Origin: Peptoniphilaceae bacterium
GTDB taxonomy: Bacteria; Bacillota; Clostridia; Tissierellales; Peptoniphilaceae
Direction of reading: 5' to 3'
Assembly (NCBI GenBank): GCA_028726605.1
Contig: JAQYPV010000022.1
Coordinates: forward strand, 1-64,000
Length of the DNA: 64,000 bases
The notes below the pieces were generated by a model, which ran no database searches, was not told the origin of the DNA, and saw only the letters and a program-made list of their open reading frames with translations. The translations under genes were made by a program, and so were the position numbers. Position 1 is the first letter of the stretch. Each line of letters starts with the position of its first letter. Of this stretch, positions 24,378-33,163 are shown piece after piece.

Positions 24378-27164
24378 ATGTCTCAGTATCGCACGCTCAT
24401 GCATCGAAACCGGCGTGGCATACTCTCTGCGAGACGGCCGGGTGCAAAAGCACACGGCCGCGCTTTTGCGGTGGTCATGAGCTTTTTGATTCCCATCATC
24501 TTGCTCATTCCGGCATTCATCGTGCTGGATATCTTTCCCTTCGGCGGCAATACTACGCTTGCCGTGGACTTGCGCAATCAATACGTGGGTTTCTTCGAGG
24601 CCTATAAGAATTACTTCACGCAACCGGAAAGTTTCATCTACAATTGGAACAAGGGCATGGGCGGTCTCATGGCCGGCACCAACGCCTACTACTTGATGAG
24701 CCCGTTAAACCTCATCTTCTTCCTCTTCCCCGACGCTCTCCTTCCCCTCGCCGTCGAACTCATTCAGGTCATCAAGATCGGACTGGCCGGAGCCTTTTTC
24801 TGCGTCTACCTTCAAGAAGTGCAACACGGCGAAGGCTGGGGGGCCATCCTCTTCTCGACCTGCTACGCGCTCATGAGCTACACCGTGGGCAACATATTAA
24901 ACCTCATGTGGTTCGATCCCATCTACCTGGCGCCGTTAGTATTGCTCTTTTTAGAGCGTTTCTTCGACGGCAAGAGCGCCGTGCCCTACATCATGGTGTT
25001 GGCTTTTGCCATCTTGACCAATTTCTACACGGCCTACATGCTCTGTCTCTTCCTCGTCTTCTACTCCATCTGGACGCTCGTGCGTCGGCCGCGTCCTCAG
25101 GGGATGACGCAAAAAGAGTGGGCGAAGACCGCCGTCGGCCTCTTCGTGCGCTTCGCCTTCATTTCGGTCACGGCGGCCGCCATGACCATGTGGCTCATCC
25201 TGCCCAATCTGTACTCGCTGTTGCTCAGCAAAGGGCCCTATCAGAACAATGCCAATCTGGTCTGGGACTTCGCCTACGGCCTTCCGGACCCCCTCTCGCG
25301 CCTGTTGCCGGCGGCGTTCGATTACGATGAAGTGCAAAACGGTTACGCCGACATCTACGCGGGCACGATTTCGGTCATCTTTGGGCTGTTCTACTTCTTT
25401 AATCGCCACATCCGCCTGCGGGAGAAGGTCGCGTCGGCCGTGGTCTGTGTGATCCTCCTCTTGTGCATGAACGTCAAGATCCTGAACCTCATTTGGCACG
25501 GAATTCAGTATCCCATTTGGTACAACTTCCGCTTCTCATGGGTGTTCATCCTCTTTACGCTCATCATCGGATATCGCAGCTTCCGACGCAGTTGGCACAT
25601 CACGCTCCTACAAGTGGGCGTCGTGGTGGCCTTTTACGCGGCGCTTCTGATCTACATCTTCGTGAAAAAACAAGGCGATGAAGAGGCCTTCGCGTTCCTG
25701 ACGCCGTACCACCTCGTCGCCACGGCCGCGCTCGTGATAGTCTATCTCTTTTTCATCCATCGAACGGCGCCGGCTCGTCGCTTCACCCTGTACAGCGCGG
25801 CGCTCTTTTTCGTCAGTTGTCTCGAAATTGCGTTCAACACCGCGTTTTATCAAGGCGTCTACAACTACGAACCGCTCGCGGAATTTGAGTTCTTCCATCA
25901 GGCTTTGAAGGAGCCGTCGGATGCCGTAAAGCCCGGCGAAAATGAATTCTATCGCGTGGAGCGAACCTTCCGTCACGATCGCAATGACGGGTTGCGGTTC
26001 GACCTGTCGGGTCTCACGCATTTCAATTCGACCTACGAGTACAACACCATCGAACTCATGTCCACGCTCGGCATGGCGCGTGCGCGCGCGTCGACCGATG
26101 GCGGCAACAGCACGAAGTTCACCGATGGTCTCTTCAGCATCCGCTACTACATGGATGGAAAGTACGACGAGGCGCAGAAAGACACCACGCCGGGCATGAG
26201 CAAACTCAAACCCCAGGTTCATCGGCCGGACCTCGCCAACATGACCCTTGCGGACGAATTCGAGTACCTTAGAATTTACGAAAACCCCTGGGCCATGCCT
26301 TTGGGCATGCTCGCCGAAGAGCCGCTTTCGACGTATGACGCCGGGCGCAAGAACCCCATGGACGTCCAGGACGAGCTCGCCAACCTGTTGGACGGCAGAG
26401 AAGGCGAAATCAACTACTTCAAACGCCAGCCCATGTCTGAGGAAACTGCTGAGAACCTGGTGCTCGAAGATCCGAATGCGGATCTCAAGAACTACAAGCG
26501 CGAGGATACCGAGGACAAAGACAAAAAAGCAGCGCTCTCGTGGACGTTTGAAACGGATGGCTCTGCGTCGGCATACCTTACGATGTCGGAGACCTTCAAC
26601 ATGAACAACTCGAACGTGTACTTGAACGACGAACTCGTCGGCAACAAACGCACGGGAAGCGTCTCTTCGTCGCAGATCTTAAACGTCTCCGCCAAAGGCG
26701 ATGCGCCGCAGCAGCAAAAACTCGAAATCCGAATGAAGAAGGACACGGATTCCTTCAAGCTCAATCACATGGCCCTGTTCACGCTGGACGAAGCGGCGTT
26801 AAAGGACGAAGTGGCTTACCAGAATCAAAACGGTTTGAAACTCGACGTCTTCCGGCCGACGTACTTCAAAGGCACGTTTACGGCGGACGAAACGACCCCT
26901 CTGCTGCTTCTGAGCCTCCCGTACGACGAAGGGTGGACGGCCAAGCTGGACGGCGAGACCGTTCCGACCCGCATGGTCTTGGACGCGTTGACCGCCGTCG
27001 ACGTCACGCCGGGAACGCACACCGTCGAATTCTCGTTCACCGAGCCGCTGCTCTACCCGGGGTTGGCGCTCACGGTGGGTGGTGTTTTTAGTTTCATCCT
27101 CTTAATCCAGGACGAGCGCAAAGCCAAACGGCGCGACGAGACCAAAGGAGATGTCCTGGCATGA
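24378..27164 (+). CDS. YfhO-family polytopic membrane protein
   Basis: 928 residues. A short basic N-terminus leads to about 12 transmembrane helices (about 32-500), a large extracellular region (about 505-885) and one last helix near the C-terminus, followed by a charged tail. Sequences such as WNKGMGGLMAGTNAYY and NLMWFDP match YfhO, a GT-C-like glycosyltransferase family involved in decorating lipoteichoic acid or other envelope glycopolymers. The acceptor here is unknown. Ribosome site AGGAGG; overlaps the next gene by ATGA. Confidence 0.85.
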   Translation: MSQYRTLMHRNRRGILSARRPGAKAHGRAFAVVMSFLIPIILLIPAFIVLDIFPFGGNTTLAVDLRNQYVGFFEAYKNYFTQPESFIYNWNKGMGGLMAGTNAYYLMSPLNLIFFLFPDALLPLAVELIQVIKIGLAGAFFCVYLQEVQHGEGWGAILFSTCYALMSYTVGNILNLMWFDPIYLAPLVLLFLERFFDGKSAVPYIMVLAFAILTNFYTAYMLCLFLVFYSIWTLVRRPRPQGMTQKEWAKTAVGLFVRFAFISVTAAAMTMWLILPNLYSLLLSKGPYQNNANLVWDFAYGLPDPLSRLLPAAFDYDEVQNGYADIYAGTISVIFGLFYFFNRHIRLREKVASAVVCVILLLCMNVKILNLIWHGIQYPIWYNFRFSWVFILFTLIIGYRSFRRSWHITLLQVGVVVAFYAALLIYIFVKKQGDEEAFAFLTPYHLVATAALVIVYLFFIHRTAPARRFTLYSAALFFVSCLEIAFNTAFYQGVYNYEPLAEFEFFHQALKEPSDAVKPGENEFYRVERTFRHDRNDGLRFDLSGLTHFNSTYEYNTIELMSTLGMARARASTDGGNSTKFTDGLFSIRYYMDGKYDEAQKDTTPGMSKLKPQVHRPDLANMTLADEFEYLRIYENPWAMPLGMLAEEPLSTYDAGRKNPMDVQDELANLLDGREGEINYFKRQPMSEETAENLVLEDPNADLKNYKREDTEDKDKKAALSWTFETDGSASAYLTMSETFNMNNSNVYLNDELVGNKRTGSVSSSQILNVSAKGDAPQQQKLEIRMKKDTDSFKLNHMALFTLDEAALKDEVAYQNQNGLKLDVFRPTYFKGTFTADETTPLLLLSLPYDEGWTAKLDGETVPTRMVLDALTAVDVTPGTHTVEFSFTEPLLYPGLALTVGGVFSFILLIQDERKAKRRDETKGDVLA

Positions 27165-27469
27165 GGTTCACGTTCAATCAGCTGCGCTGGGTGACGCTCA
27201 TTTTACGCGCGGTGGGAAGTGTCCTGTTCGTGGGGACGTTCTTCACGCCCCCCACTTTACACCCGTGGATGCCCCTCATGCTGAGCGCGTGCTTCTTCGG
27301 TTTCTCAGCCCATTGGGACTATCGCCGTTACCGCTGTCCCCACTGCGGCTATCACTTGGGAAAGCGCATGTTTCCCCTCCCCGAGGCCTGTGTGCACTGC
27401 GGCAACCCCATTCATCTGGATGACGAAGCCTGCGATCCCACTAAAAAATCCCCCACTGCCATGCAGTGA
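27161..27469 (+). CDS. Small membrane protein with C-terminal zinc ribbon
   Basis: 102 residues. Two hydrophobic segments (about 10-30 and 37-50) are followed by CPHC and CVHC pairs (about 60-88) separated by 18 residues, a four-Cys zinc ribbon facing the cytoplasm. It is translationally coupled to the YfhO gene (ATGA), suggesting joint function in the envelope, but I do not recognise the family. The last codons form one side of the terminator. Confidence 0.7.
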   Translation: MRFTFNQLRWVTLILRAVGSVLFVGTFFTPPTLHPWMPLMLSACFFGFSAHWDYRRYRCPHCGYHLGKRMFPLPEACVHCGNPIHLDDEACDPTKKSPTAMQ

Positions 27470-27479
27470 GGGATTTTTT
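27443..27479. terminator. Bidirectional terminator shared by the glnS operon and rny
   Basis: A6-TCCC and CACTGC pair with GCAGTG and GGGA-T6 (one mismatch) around a CAT loop. It overlaps the stop codon of the zinc-ribbon gene and lies 11 bases past the rny stop on the other strand. T runs complete it in both directions. Confidence 0.92.
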
Positions 27480-27489
27480 ATGGGCGTTA

Positions 27490-29031
27490 CTATTTGGCGT
27501 AATCCATGGCGCGCGTTTCGCGCACGACGTTGATGCGGATCTGACCCGGATATTCCAGTTCGTTTTCCACCTTTTCGGCGATGTCGTGTGCCAGAATCGT
27601 CATCTGATCTTCCGACACCTGACTCGGATTCACCGCGATGCGCACTTCACGGCCGGCCTGAATGGCAAAGGCCTGGTCGATGCCGTGGAAGGATTTGGCG
27701 ATGTTCTCCAAGTCCTCCAAGCGCTTGATGTAATTTTCGGTCGACTCACGTCGCGCGCCGGGACGGGCAGCCGAAATGGCGTCTGCGGCCTGCACGATGA
27801 AGGCCTCCAGCGACTGCGGTTCGACGTCGTTGTGATGCGCTTCGATGGTGTGGATGACCTCAGGGCTCTCTTTGTACTTTTTGGCCAGGCGCACCCCGAG
27901 TTCCACGTGCGGCAGTTCGATCTCGTGATCGACCGCCTTGCCGAGGTCGTGCAACAGCGCGCCGCGCTTGGCGATCTTGACATTGGCGCCTAATTCCGTG
28001 GCGAGCATGCCGGCAATCTGCGCCACTTCAATCGTATGTCCCAACGCATTTTGACCGTAGCTGGTGCGGTACTTGAGTTTGCCCAAGGTCTTCACCAGTT
28101 CGGGATGTAAATTGCGAATGCCGACCTGCTCCACGGCGAGTTCTCCGGCTTCGCGGATGGTGTTGTCCACTTCCTGCTCTGCCTTGTGGTAGAGTTCCTC
28201 GATGCGCGTGGGGTGTATGCGCCCGTCCACGATGAGTTTCTCCAAGGCGACGCGTGCTTTTTCGCGGCGCACGGGATCAAAGCAGGAGAGCACGACGGCG
28301 AGCGGCGTATCGTCGATGATGAGGTCCACACCGGTGATCTGCTCAAAGGCGCGGATGTTGCGCCCTTCACGGCCGATGATGCGACCCTTCATCTCGTCGT
28401 TCGGAAGCGACACCACGGAGACCGTCGTCTCCGCCACGTAATCGGACGCGTAACGCTGGACCGTACGCGTGACGATCTCTCGCGCACGCACTTCCGCCTC
28501 ATCGCGCGTGCGCGCTTCTGCCTCGCGCAAAATCACCGCGCGATCGTGTACCGCGTCTTCCCTCGCCTGATCCAGTACCATGGCCTTGGCCTCATCCGGC
28601 GTCAACTGCGCCACCTTCTCGAGATTGGCCTGGCGCTCGGCGAGCAGGTGATCTGCGCGCTGCTCCTTTTGCTTCACGCGCTCGCTGTCACGCGAGAGAC
28701 GCTGATCTTGCTTCGCCAGCTGCTCCGTCTTCACGTCCAGCGCATCTTCGCGCTTGATGAGACGACGTTCCATCTCCTGCAGCTCGTTCTGGCGCTGCAG
28801 AGCCAACGCCTCCTGCTCGTCGCGCAGGCGGTGAATCTGCTCTTTGGCGCTCAAAAGAGCTTCTTTTTTACTTTTTTCGGCCTCATAGTTGGCATCATCG
28901 ATGATCTTTTCTGCGAGCGATTCCGCAGAGCCAATCTTTGCCGCATTGGAATCCGATTGCACCTTGCTGCCGATGAAGAAGAACAACGCTCCACCCAGCA
29001 CGAAGGCGATAATCGGTAAGACAAATTCCAT
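27490..29031 (-). CDS. rny: Ribonuclease Y
   Basis: 513 residues. An N-terminal membrane anchor (about 4-20) is followed by a long charged coiled coil (about 40-200), a KH domain with GREGRNIRAFE, and an HD domain with LLHDLGKA. It is the membrane-bound endoribonuclease that initiates mRNA decay in Bacillota. It follows recA by 31 bases, the usual order. It ends in a terminator shared with the convergent operon. Confidence 0.97.
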   Translation of the reverse strand: MEFVLPIIAFVLGGALFFFIGSKVQSDSNAAKIGSAESLAEKIIDDANYEAEKSKKEALLSAKEQIHRLRDEQEALALQRQNELQEMERRLIKREDALDVKTEQLAKQDQRLSRDSERVKQKEQRADHLLAERQANLEKVAQLTPDEAKAMVLDQAREDAVHDRAVILREAEARTRDEAEVRAREIVTRTVQRYASDYVAETTVSVVSLPNDEMKGRIIGREGRNIRAFEQITGVDLIIDDTPLAVVLSCFDPVRREKARVALEKLIVDGRIHPTRIEELYHKAEQEVDNTIREAGELAVEQVGIRNLHPELVKTLGKLKYRTSYGQNALGHTIEVAQIAGMLATELGANVKIAKRGALLHDLGKAVDHEIELPHVELGVRLAKKYKESPEVIHTIEAHHNDVEPQSLEAFIVQAADAISAARPGARRESTENYIKRLEDLENIAKSFHGIDQAFAIQAGREVRIAVNPSQVSEDQMTILAHDIAEKVENELEYPGQIRINVVRETRAMDYAK

Positions 29032-29062
29032 CGCTCCCTCCTACTGTCCATTTTTTAAGATT

Positions 29063-30172
29063 TTATAGCTCATCCGGTGAGAAAGTATCCTCTCCAAAGT
29101 CGGCGTCATCAAAATCCTTCGCATCATCCGCTTTGGACGCGTTGCTCCCCTTAAATTCACCGCCGTCCTTGTCCTCCAACGTCGCACGCAACTCTTTTAC
29201 TAGCTTCTCACGCACGTCGACGTTGTCCTGAAGGAATCGCTTTGAATTCTCGCGGCCCTGTCCGAGCCGTTCGTCGCCGTAGTTGTACCACGCGCCCGCC
29301 CGTTTGACGAGCCCCAGGTCCACTGCGGTATCCAATAAGGTTCCAATCTTCGAAATACCTTCTCCGTACATAATATCAAACTCCACTCGCTTGAATGGAG
29401 GAGCAACCTTGTTCTTCACCACTTTCACCTTGGTGCGACTGCCGATGATCTCGTCGCCGTTTTTGATGGCCTCTCCGCGACGGATCTCCAGGCGAATCGT
29501 GGAGTAAAACTTCAACGCGACGCCGCCTGTGGTGACTTCGGGATTGCCGTACATGACGCCGATCTTCTGACGCACCTGGTTTAAGAAGATGACCGTGGTG
29601 TTGGACTTGGAGACCACCGGCGTGAGTTTGCGCAATGCCTGACTCATGAGGCGCGCCAAGAGGCCCACGTGCGCATCCCCCATCTCACCTTCGATTTCCG
29701 CGCGCGGCACCAAAGCCGCCACGGAGTCCAAGACCACGATGTCGATGGCATTGGAGCGCACGAGGCTCTCCATGATCTCCAGCGCCGACTCTCCGTCGTC
29801 CGGTTGGGACAACACCAGGTTGTCCACGTCCACCCCGAGTTTCCGCGCATAGCCCACGTCTAAGGCGTGCTCGGCGTCGATGAAGGCCGCAATGCCGTCA
29901 TTTTGTTGCGCCTGTGCAATGCACTCCAGTGCCAGCGTCGTCTTACCGGAACTCTCCGGACCGTAGATCTCGATCACGCGTCCGCGCGGAAGACCTCCCA
30001 CGCCCAGCGCCAGATCCAAGTTGATCGCGCCCGTCGAGATGACGTCGATCTCCTGCTTAGGCTGTTCGCCCAAGCGCATGACCGCGCCTTTGCCGTACTG
30101 TTTTTCGATCTTAGAAAACGCGTCTTGAAGCGCTTTCTCTTTTGCCTCGTGATTCAAATTGGCAAGTGCCAT
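29063..30172 (-). CDS. recA: Recombinase A
   Basis: 369 residues. Walker A GPESSGKT is at 71-78, with the usual loop-1/loop-2 region, [17 protein letters not shown] and a C-terminal acidic tail ([15 protein letters not shown]). It catalyses homologous strand exchange and SOS co-protease activity. It follows pgsA by 21 bases, with AGGAGG as ribosome site. I see no SOS box nearby. Confidence 0.98.
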   Translation of the reverse strand: MALANLNHEAKEKALQDAFSKIEKQYGKGAVMRLGEQPKQEIDVISTGAINLDLALGVGGLPRGRVIEIYGPESSGKTTLALECIAQAQQNDGIAAFIDAEHALDVGYARKLGVDVDNLVLSQPDDGESALEIMESLVRSNAIDIVVLDSVAALVPRAEIEGEMGDAHVGLLARLMSQALRKLTPVVSKSNTTVIFLNQVRQKIGVMYGNPEVTTGGVALKFYSTIRLEIRRGEAIKNGDEIIGSRTKVKVVKNKVAPPFKRVEFDIMYGEGISKIGTLLDTAVDLGLVKRAGAWYNYGDERLGQGRENSKRFLQDNVDVREKLVKELRATLEDKDGGEFKGSNASKADDAKDFDDADFGEDTFSPDEL

Positions 30173-30193
30173 ATCATCCTCCTATCGGAACCG

Positions 30194-30739
30194 CTACATG
30201 TTTTGCGGATCTAAAACTTCTTTGTTCTTGACGATGTAATCCACACCGGACAGGATCGTAAAGAATAGCGCAAGCAAGACGAGCACCTGACGGGCCGGCG
30301 TCCCCAGAAGAAAGGGGAACAGGTTTTCTTCAAAGAGCATCTCCGCGACGGCGACCATCTGAAACGTCGTCTTGAATTTGCCCCACTTCGAGGCGGCGAT
30401 GGTCGTGCCTTGCGATGCCGCCACCGTCCGGAACCCCGTAATGATGAGTTCACGGGCGACGATGATGACCACGATCCATCCGGCCAAGCGGTGCGATTCG
30501 GCCAACAGCACAAACGCAGAGATCGTGAGGATCTTGTCCACCAGAGGGTCTGCGAACTTGCCGAACGTCGTCACCATGTTGCGACTGCGCGCAATGTGGC
30601 CGTCGATGAAGTCCGTCATCGAAGCCAGAACGAAGATGATCCCCGCCAGGGGATTTTCCTCAGGTAAAAATAAGTACGCCGCAACGAACACCGGAATACT
30701 CGCCAGTCGCACCATCGTAATCTTATTGGCCAGATTCAT
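30194..30739 (-). CDS. pgsA: CDP-diacylglycerol-glycerol-3-phosphate 3-phosphatidyltransferase
   Basis: 181 residues, membrane protein with about five helices. It has the CDP-alcohol phosphotransferase motif D-G-x2-A-R...G-x3-D-x3-D in degenerate spacing (DFIDGHIARSRNMVTTFGKF then ADPLVDK), and makes phosphatidylglycerol phosphate. I choose ATG 30739 because GGGGAGG lies upstream; its first 17 bases overlap the end of ftsK. The longer frame inside ftsK is a shadow. Confidence 0.93.
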   Translation of the reverse strand: MNLANKITMVRLASIPVFVAAYLFLPEENPLAGIIFVLASMTDFIDGHIARSRNMVTTFGKFADPLVDKILTISAFVLLAESHRLAGWIVVIIVARELIITGFRTVAASQGTTIAASKWGKFKTTFQMVAVAEMLFEENLFPFLLGTPARQVLVLLALFFTILSGVDYIVKNKEVLDPQNM

Positions 30740-33050
30740 CACTGCCTCCCCATTCCTGTCCCGGACGCACAAACACCTGACGCGGTTTGCTGCCGTCCTG
30801 CGGCGAAATCGCGCCCATGGCTTCCAGTTCGTCAATCAGGCGACCGGCCCGCGCGTATCCGATACGAAAACGGCGCTGCAACCCGCTGATGGATGTCGTC
30901 TCCTCATGGGAGATGAACTCCAAGACCTCGTCCATCAAGGCGTCGCGCGTCCCGTCATCCTGGCATTCCACGGTCCTCTCTTCTTCCAGGTTTTCGATCA
31001 AATCGCGATCGTAATGGACTTCGTGTTTCTCGGTCAGATAGTCGACCACGCGCCGGACTTCAGCATCGCTCACAAAAGCGCCCTGAATGCGCTGTGGCTT
31101 CGACATCGAGGCCGGATAGTAGAGCATGTCCCCTTTTCCCAAGAGCTTCTCGGCGCCCGTTTGATCCAAAATGGTGCGCGAGTCGATGGACGACGAGACC
31201 GCAAACGAAATGCGCGAAGGGATGTTCGCCTTGATCGTGCCCGTGATGACGTCGACCGAGGGTCGCTGCGTCGCGATGATGAGGTGGATGCCACACGCCC
31301 GCGCCATCTGCGCGAGTCTCGTGATGTGCGATTCCACATCCTTCGACGCCACCATCATGAGGTCGGACAACTCGTCAATGATGAGGACGATGTAGGGCAG
31401 GTTCTCCATGGACGGATCGAGCGTGCGCTGTTCGCGGTAACCGCCGATGTCGCGCACGGCATACTGCGAGAAGAGCTTGAAGCGCCGTTCCATCTCCTTC
31501 ACGAGTGTGTAGAGCGCTTTGGCCGCCTTCTTGGGATCCGTCACGACGGGAATCATGAGGTGCGGAATCTCGTTGTACACCGAAAGTTCGACTACTTTAG
31601 GGTCCACCAAAATGAGGCGCACTTCAGCCGGCGAATACTTGTACAAAATGCTCATGATGATCGTGTTGATGCACACGGATTTGCCCGCGCCCGTCGCACC
31701 GGCGATCAGCAAGTGCGGCATCTTCGCGATCTGCGCGATCACGGGCTTGCCCTCAATGCTCTCGCCCAAGGCGACGGGGATACCCTTCGTGGTGGTCACA
31801 AAGGCGTCGCTCTGCAGAATATCCCTCAACCACACCGTATCCGCCTTCGTATTGGGCACTTCGATGCCCACATAGGGCTTCCCCGGAATGGGGGCTTCAA
31901 TGCGGATCTCCTGCGCCGCCAGCGCGAGCGCCAGGTCATCCGCGAGGTTCGTAATGCGGCTGACTTTCACGCCGGCCTGCGGCTTCAATTCAAATTGCGT
32001 GACCGTCGGGCCCCGCATGATGGACACCACTTGCGACTCAATGCCGAACGAGCGCAGCGTCTGTTCGATCACGTTGGCGAGTTTGCGCAAACCCTCGCTG
32101 TCCATACGTCGATCCGACGGCTTCGACTCGAGGAGTTCGATCGGCGGCGTGATGTAGGTCGCCTCCCCGCCATCACCGGCCAAGGCGTCGTCAAAGGACA
32201 CCTCGTCCGCTTCGTCCGACCCCTGAGGCGCCGGCGAAGGCTCCTCCTTCGGAGCCTCGCGAAGCGTCAGCCCTCCTGTGGTAACAGGAACCGTTTCATG
32301 CGCATCCGTCCAAGGTTCAAACGAAGAGAGGGCGTCGTCCACCAAGGCGTCCGCGTGGTCCGTCACGACGGGCAACGCTTGAGAGGGGACCTCCTCCTGC
32401 ACTCGCTTTTCGTTTCGCCCCGAACGCGTCGGCCGCTTCTCCTGCTGGGCACGACGCTCCCGCGCACGCTCTTTCAAGCGCGACGTCGTCTCACGCGTCT
32501 TCTGCCAGCCGCTGGACGTCCAGCCCCCCAGATAGCGTAAAAAATCGACCATTTTGATGTCAAACAGATGCAAAATGAAAAAAAAGAGCACAAAGGCGAT
32601 CAACAGAATGATGCCGATGGTGCCGATGAAGCGCACCAATCCGAAGGCCAAGAGTCCTCCCACGACGCCGCCGCCGCGCATGACCTTTCCGCGCTGTGCC
32701 GCCAGACTCATGACCGTCCAGAACTTGCCATTCGGCAGGTCCATGGACGCCAGGAGAGCGCCGACGAGCAAGAAGAGGGCCAGCACGTAGCAGAGCGTCC
32801 GCCGCAATTTTCCCTGAAAGCGTCCGGAAAAGATGGCCGTGGCAAACGCCAGCACCAAAAGCGGCAGTGCGTAGCTCAACACGCTAAAGCCGGCAAAGAA
32901 GAAGTTGCCCACCTTTTCGCCGAGCCAACCGGTCACCGGACGAAAATAGATGCTCATCGAACCGATGACAAAGACGATGAAGCCGGCGGCAACGAGATGA
33001 TTCAATTGATCACGTTTACCTTTTTTTCCACGTTGCGTTTTACGAGCCAT
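30723..33050 (-). CDS. ftsK: DNA translocase FtsK/SpoIIIE
   Basis: 775 residues. Four to five N-terminal transmembrane helices (about 20-165) precede a charged linker (about 170-300), an alpha/beta motor with Walker A GATGAGKS near 450, and a C-terminal winged-helix gamma domain (ISGLQRRFRIGYARAGRLIDELE) that reads KOPS-like sites. It pumps the terminus DNA through the septum and, in family members, activates Xer recombination; a Xer-type recombinase is at 7049. Ribosome site GAGGAGG. Confidence 0.96.
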   Translation of the reverse strand: MARKTQRGKKGKRDQLNHLVAAGFIVFVIGSMSIYFRPVTGWLGEKVGNFFFAGFSVLSYALPLLVLAFATAIFSGRFQGKLRRTLCYVLALFLLVGALLASMDLPNGKFWTVMSLAAQRGKVMRGGGVVGGLLAFGLVRFIGTIGIILLIAFVLFFFILHLFDIKMVDFLRYLGGWTSSGWQKTRETTSRLKERARERRAQQEKRPTRSGRNEKRVQEEVPSQALPVVTDHADALVDDALSSFEPWTDAHETVPVTTGGLTLREAPKEEPSPAPQGSDEADEVSFDDALAGDGGEATYITPPIELLESKPSDRRMDSEGLRKLANVIEQTLRSFGIESQVVSIMRGPTVTQFELKPQAGVKVSRITNLADDLALALAAQEIRIEAPIPGKPYVGIEVPNTKADTVWLRDILQSDAFVTTTKGIPVALGESIEGKPVIAQIAKMPHLLIAGATGAGKSVCINTIIMSILYKYSPAEVRLILVDPKVVELSVYNEIPHLMIPVVTDPKKAAKALYTLVKEMERRFKLFSQYAVRDIGGYREQRTLDPSMENLPYIVLIIDELSDLMMVASKDVESHITRLAQMARACGIHLIIATQRPSVDVITGTIKANIPSRISFAVSSSIDSRTILDQTGAEKLLGKGDMLYYPASMSKPQRIQGAFVSDAEVRRVVDYLTEKHEVHYDRDLIENLEEERTVECQDDGTRDALMDEVLEFISHEETTSISGLQRRFRIGYARAGRLIDELEAMGAISPQDGSKPRQVFVRPGQEWGGSDESGQ

Positions 33051-33072
33051 GCTTCCTCCTCACCCAACATCT

Positions 33073-33081
33073 AGTATACCA
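33073..33081 (-). promoter_or_regulatory. Extended -10 promoter of ftsK
   Basis: Minus strand TGGTATACT, beginning right after the T tract of the pnp terminator. The -35 position would lie inside the terminator and is poor. Confidence 0.6.
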
Positions 33082-33091
33082 TAATCGTGCA

Positions 33092-33147
33092 TAAAAAAGA
33101 CGGCCAGACGTGAGGATGGGCGTCCCATCCTCGCGTCAGACCGTCTC
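33092..33147 (-). terminator. Terminator of pnp
   Basis: Long near-perfect stem: AGACGG...GAGGATGGG pairs with CCCATCCTC...CCGTCT around a 3-base loop, followed on the minus strand by six T residues. About 15 bases past the pnp stop. Confidence 0.95.
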
Positions 33148-33163
33148 ATTTTCTGCTCATTTC

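Noticed and set aside
30372..32540. Plus-strand open frame of 722 codons opposite ftsK and pgsA
   Set aside because: It mirrors ftsK, is Arg/His-rich, has no ribosome site and matches no family. Such antisense frames are expected in GC-rich coding DNA.
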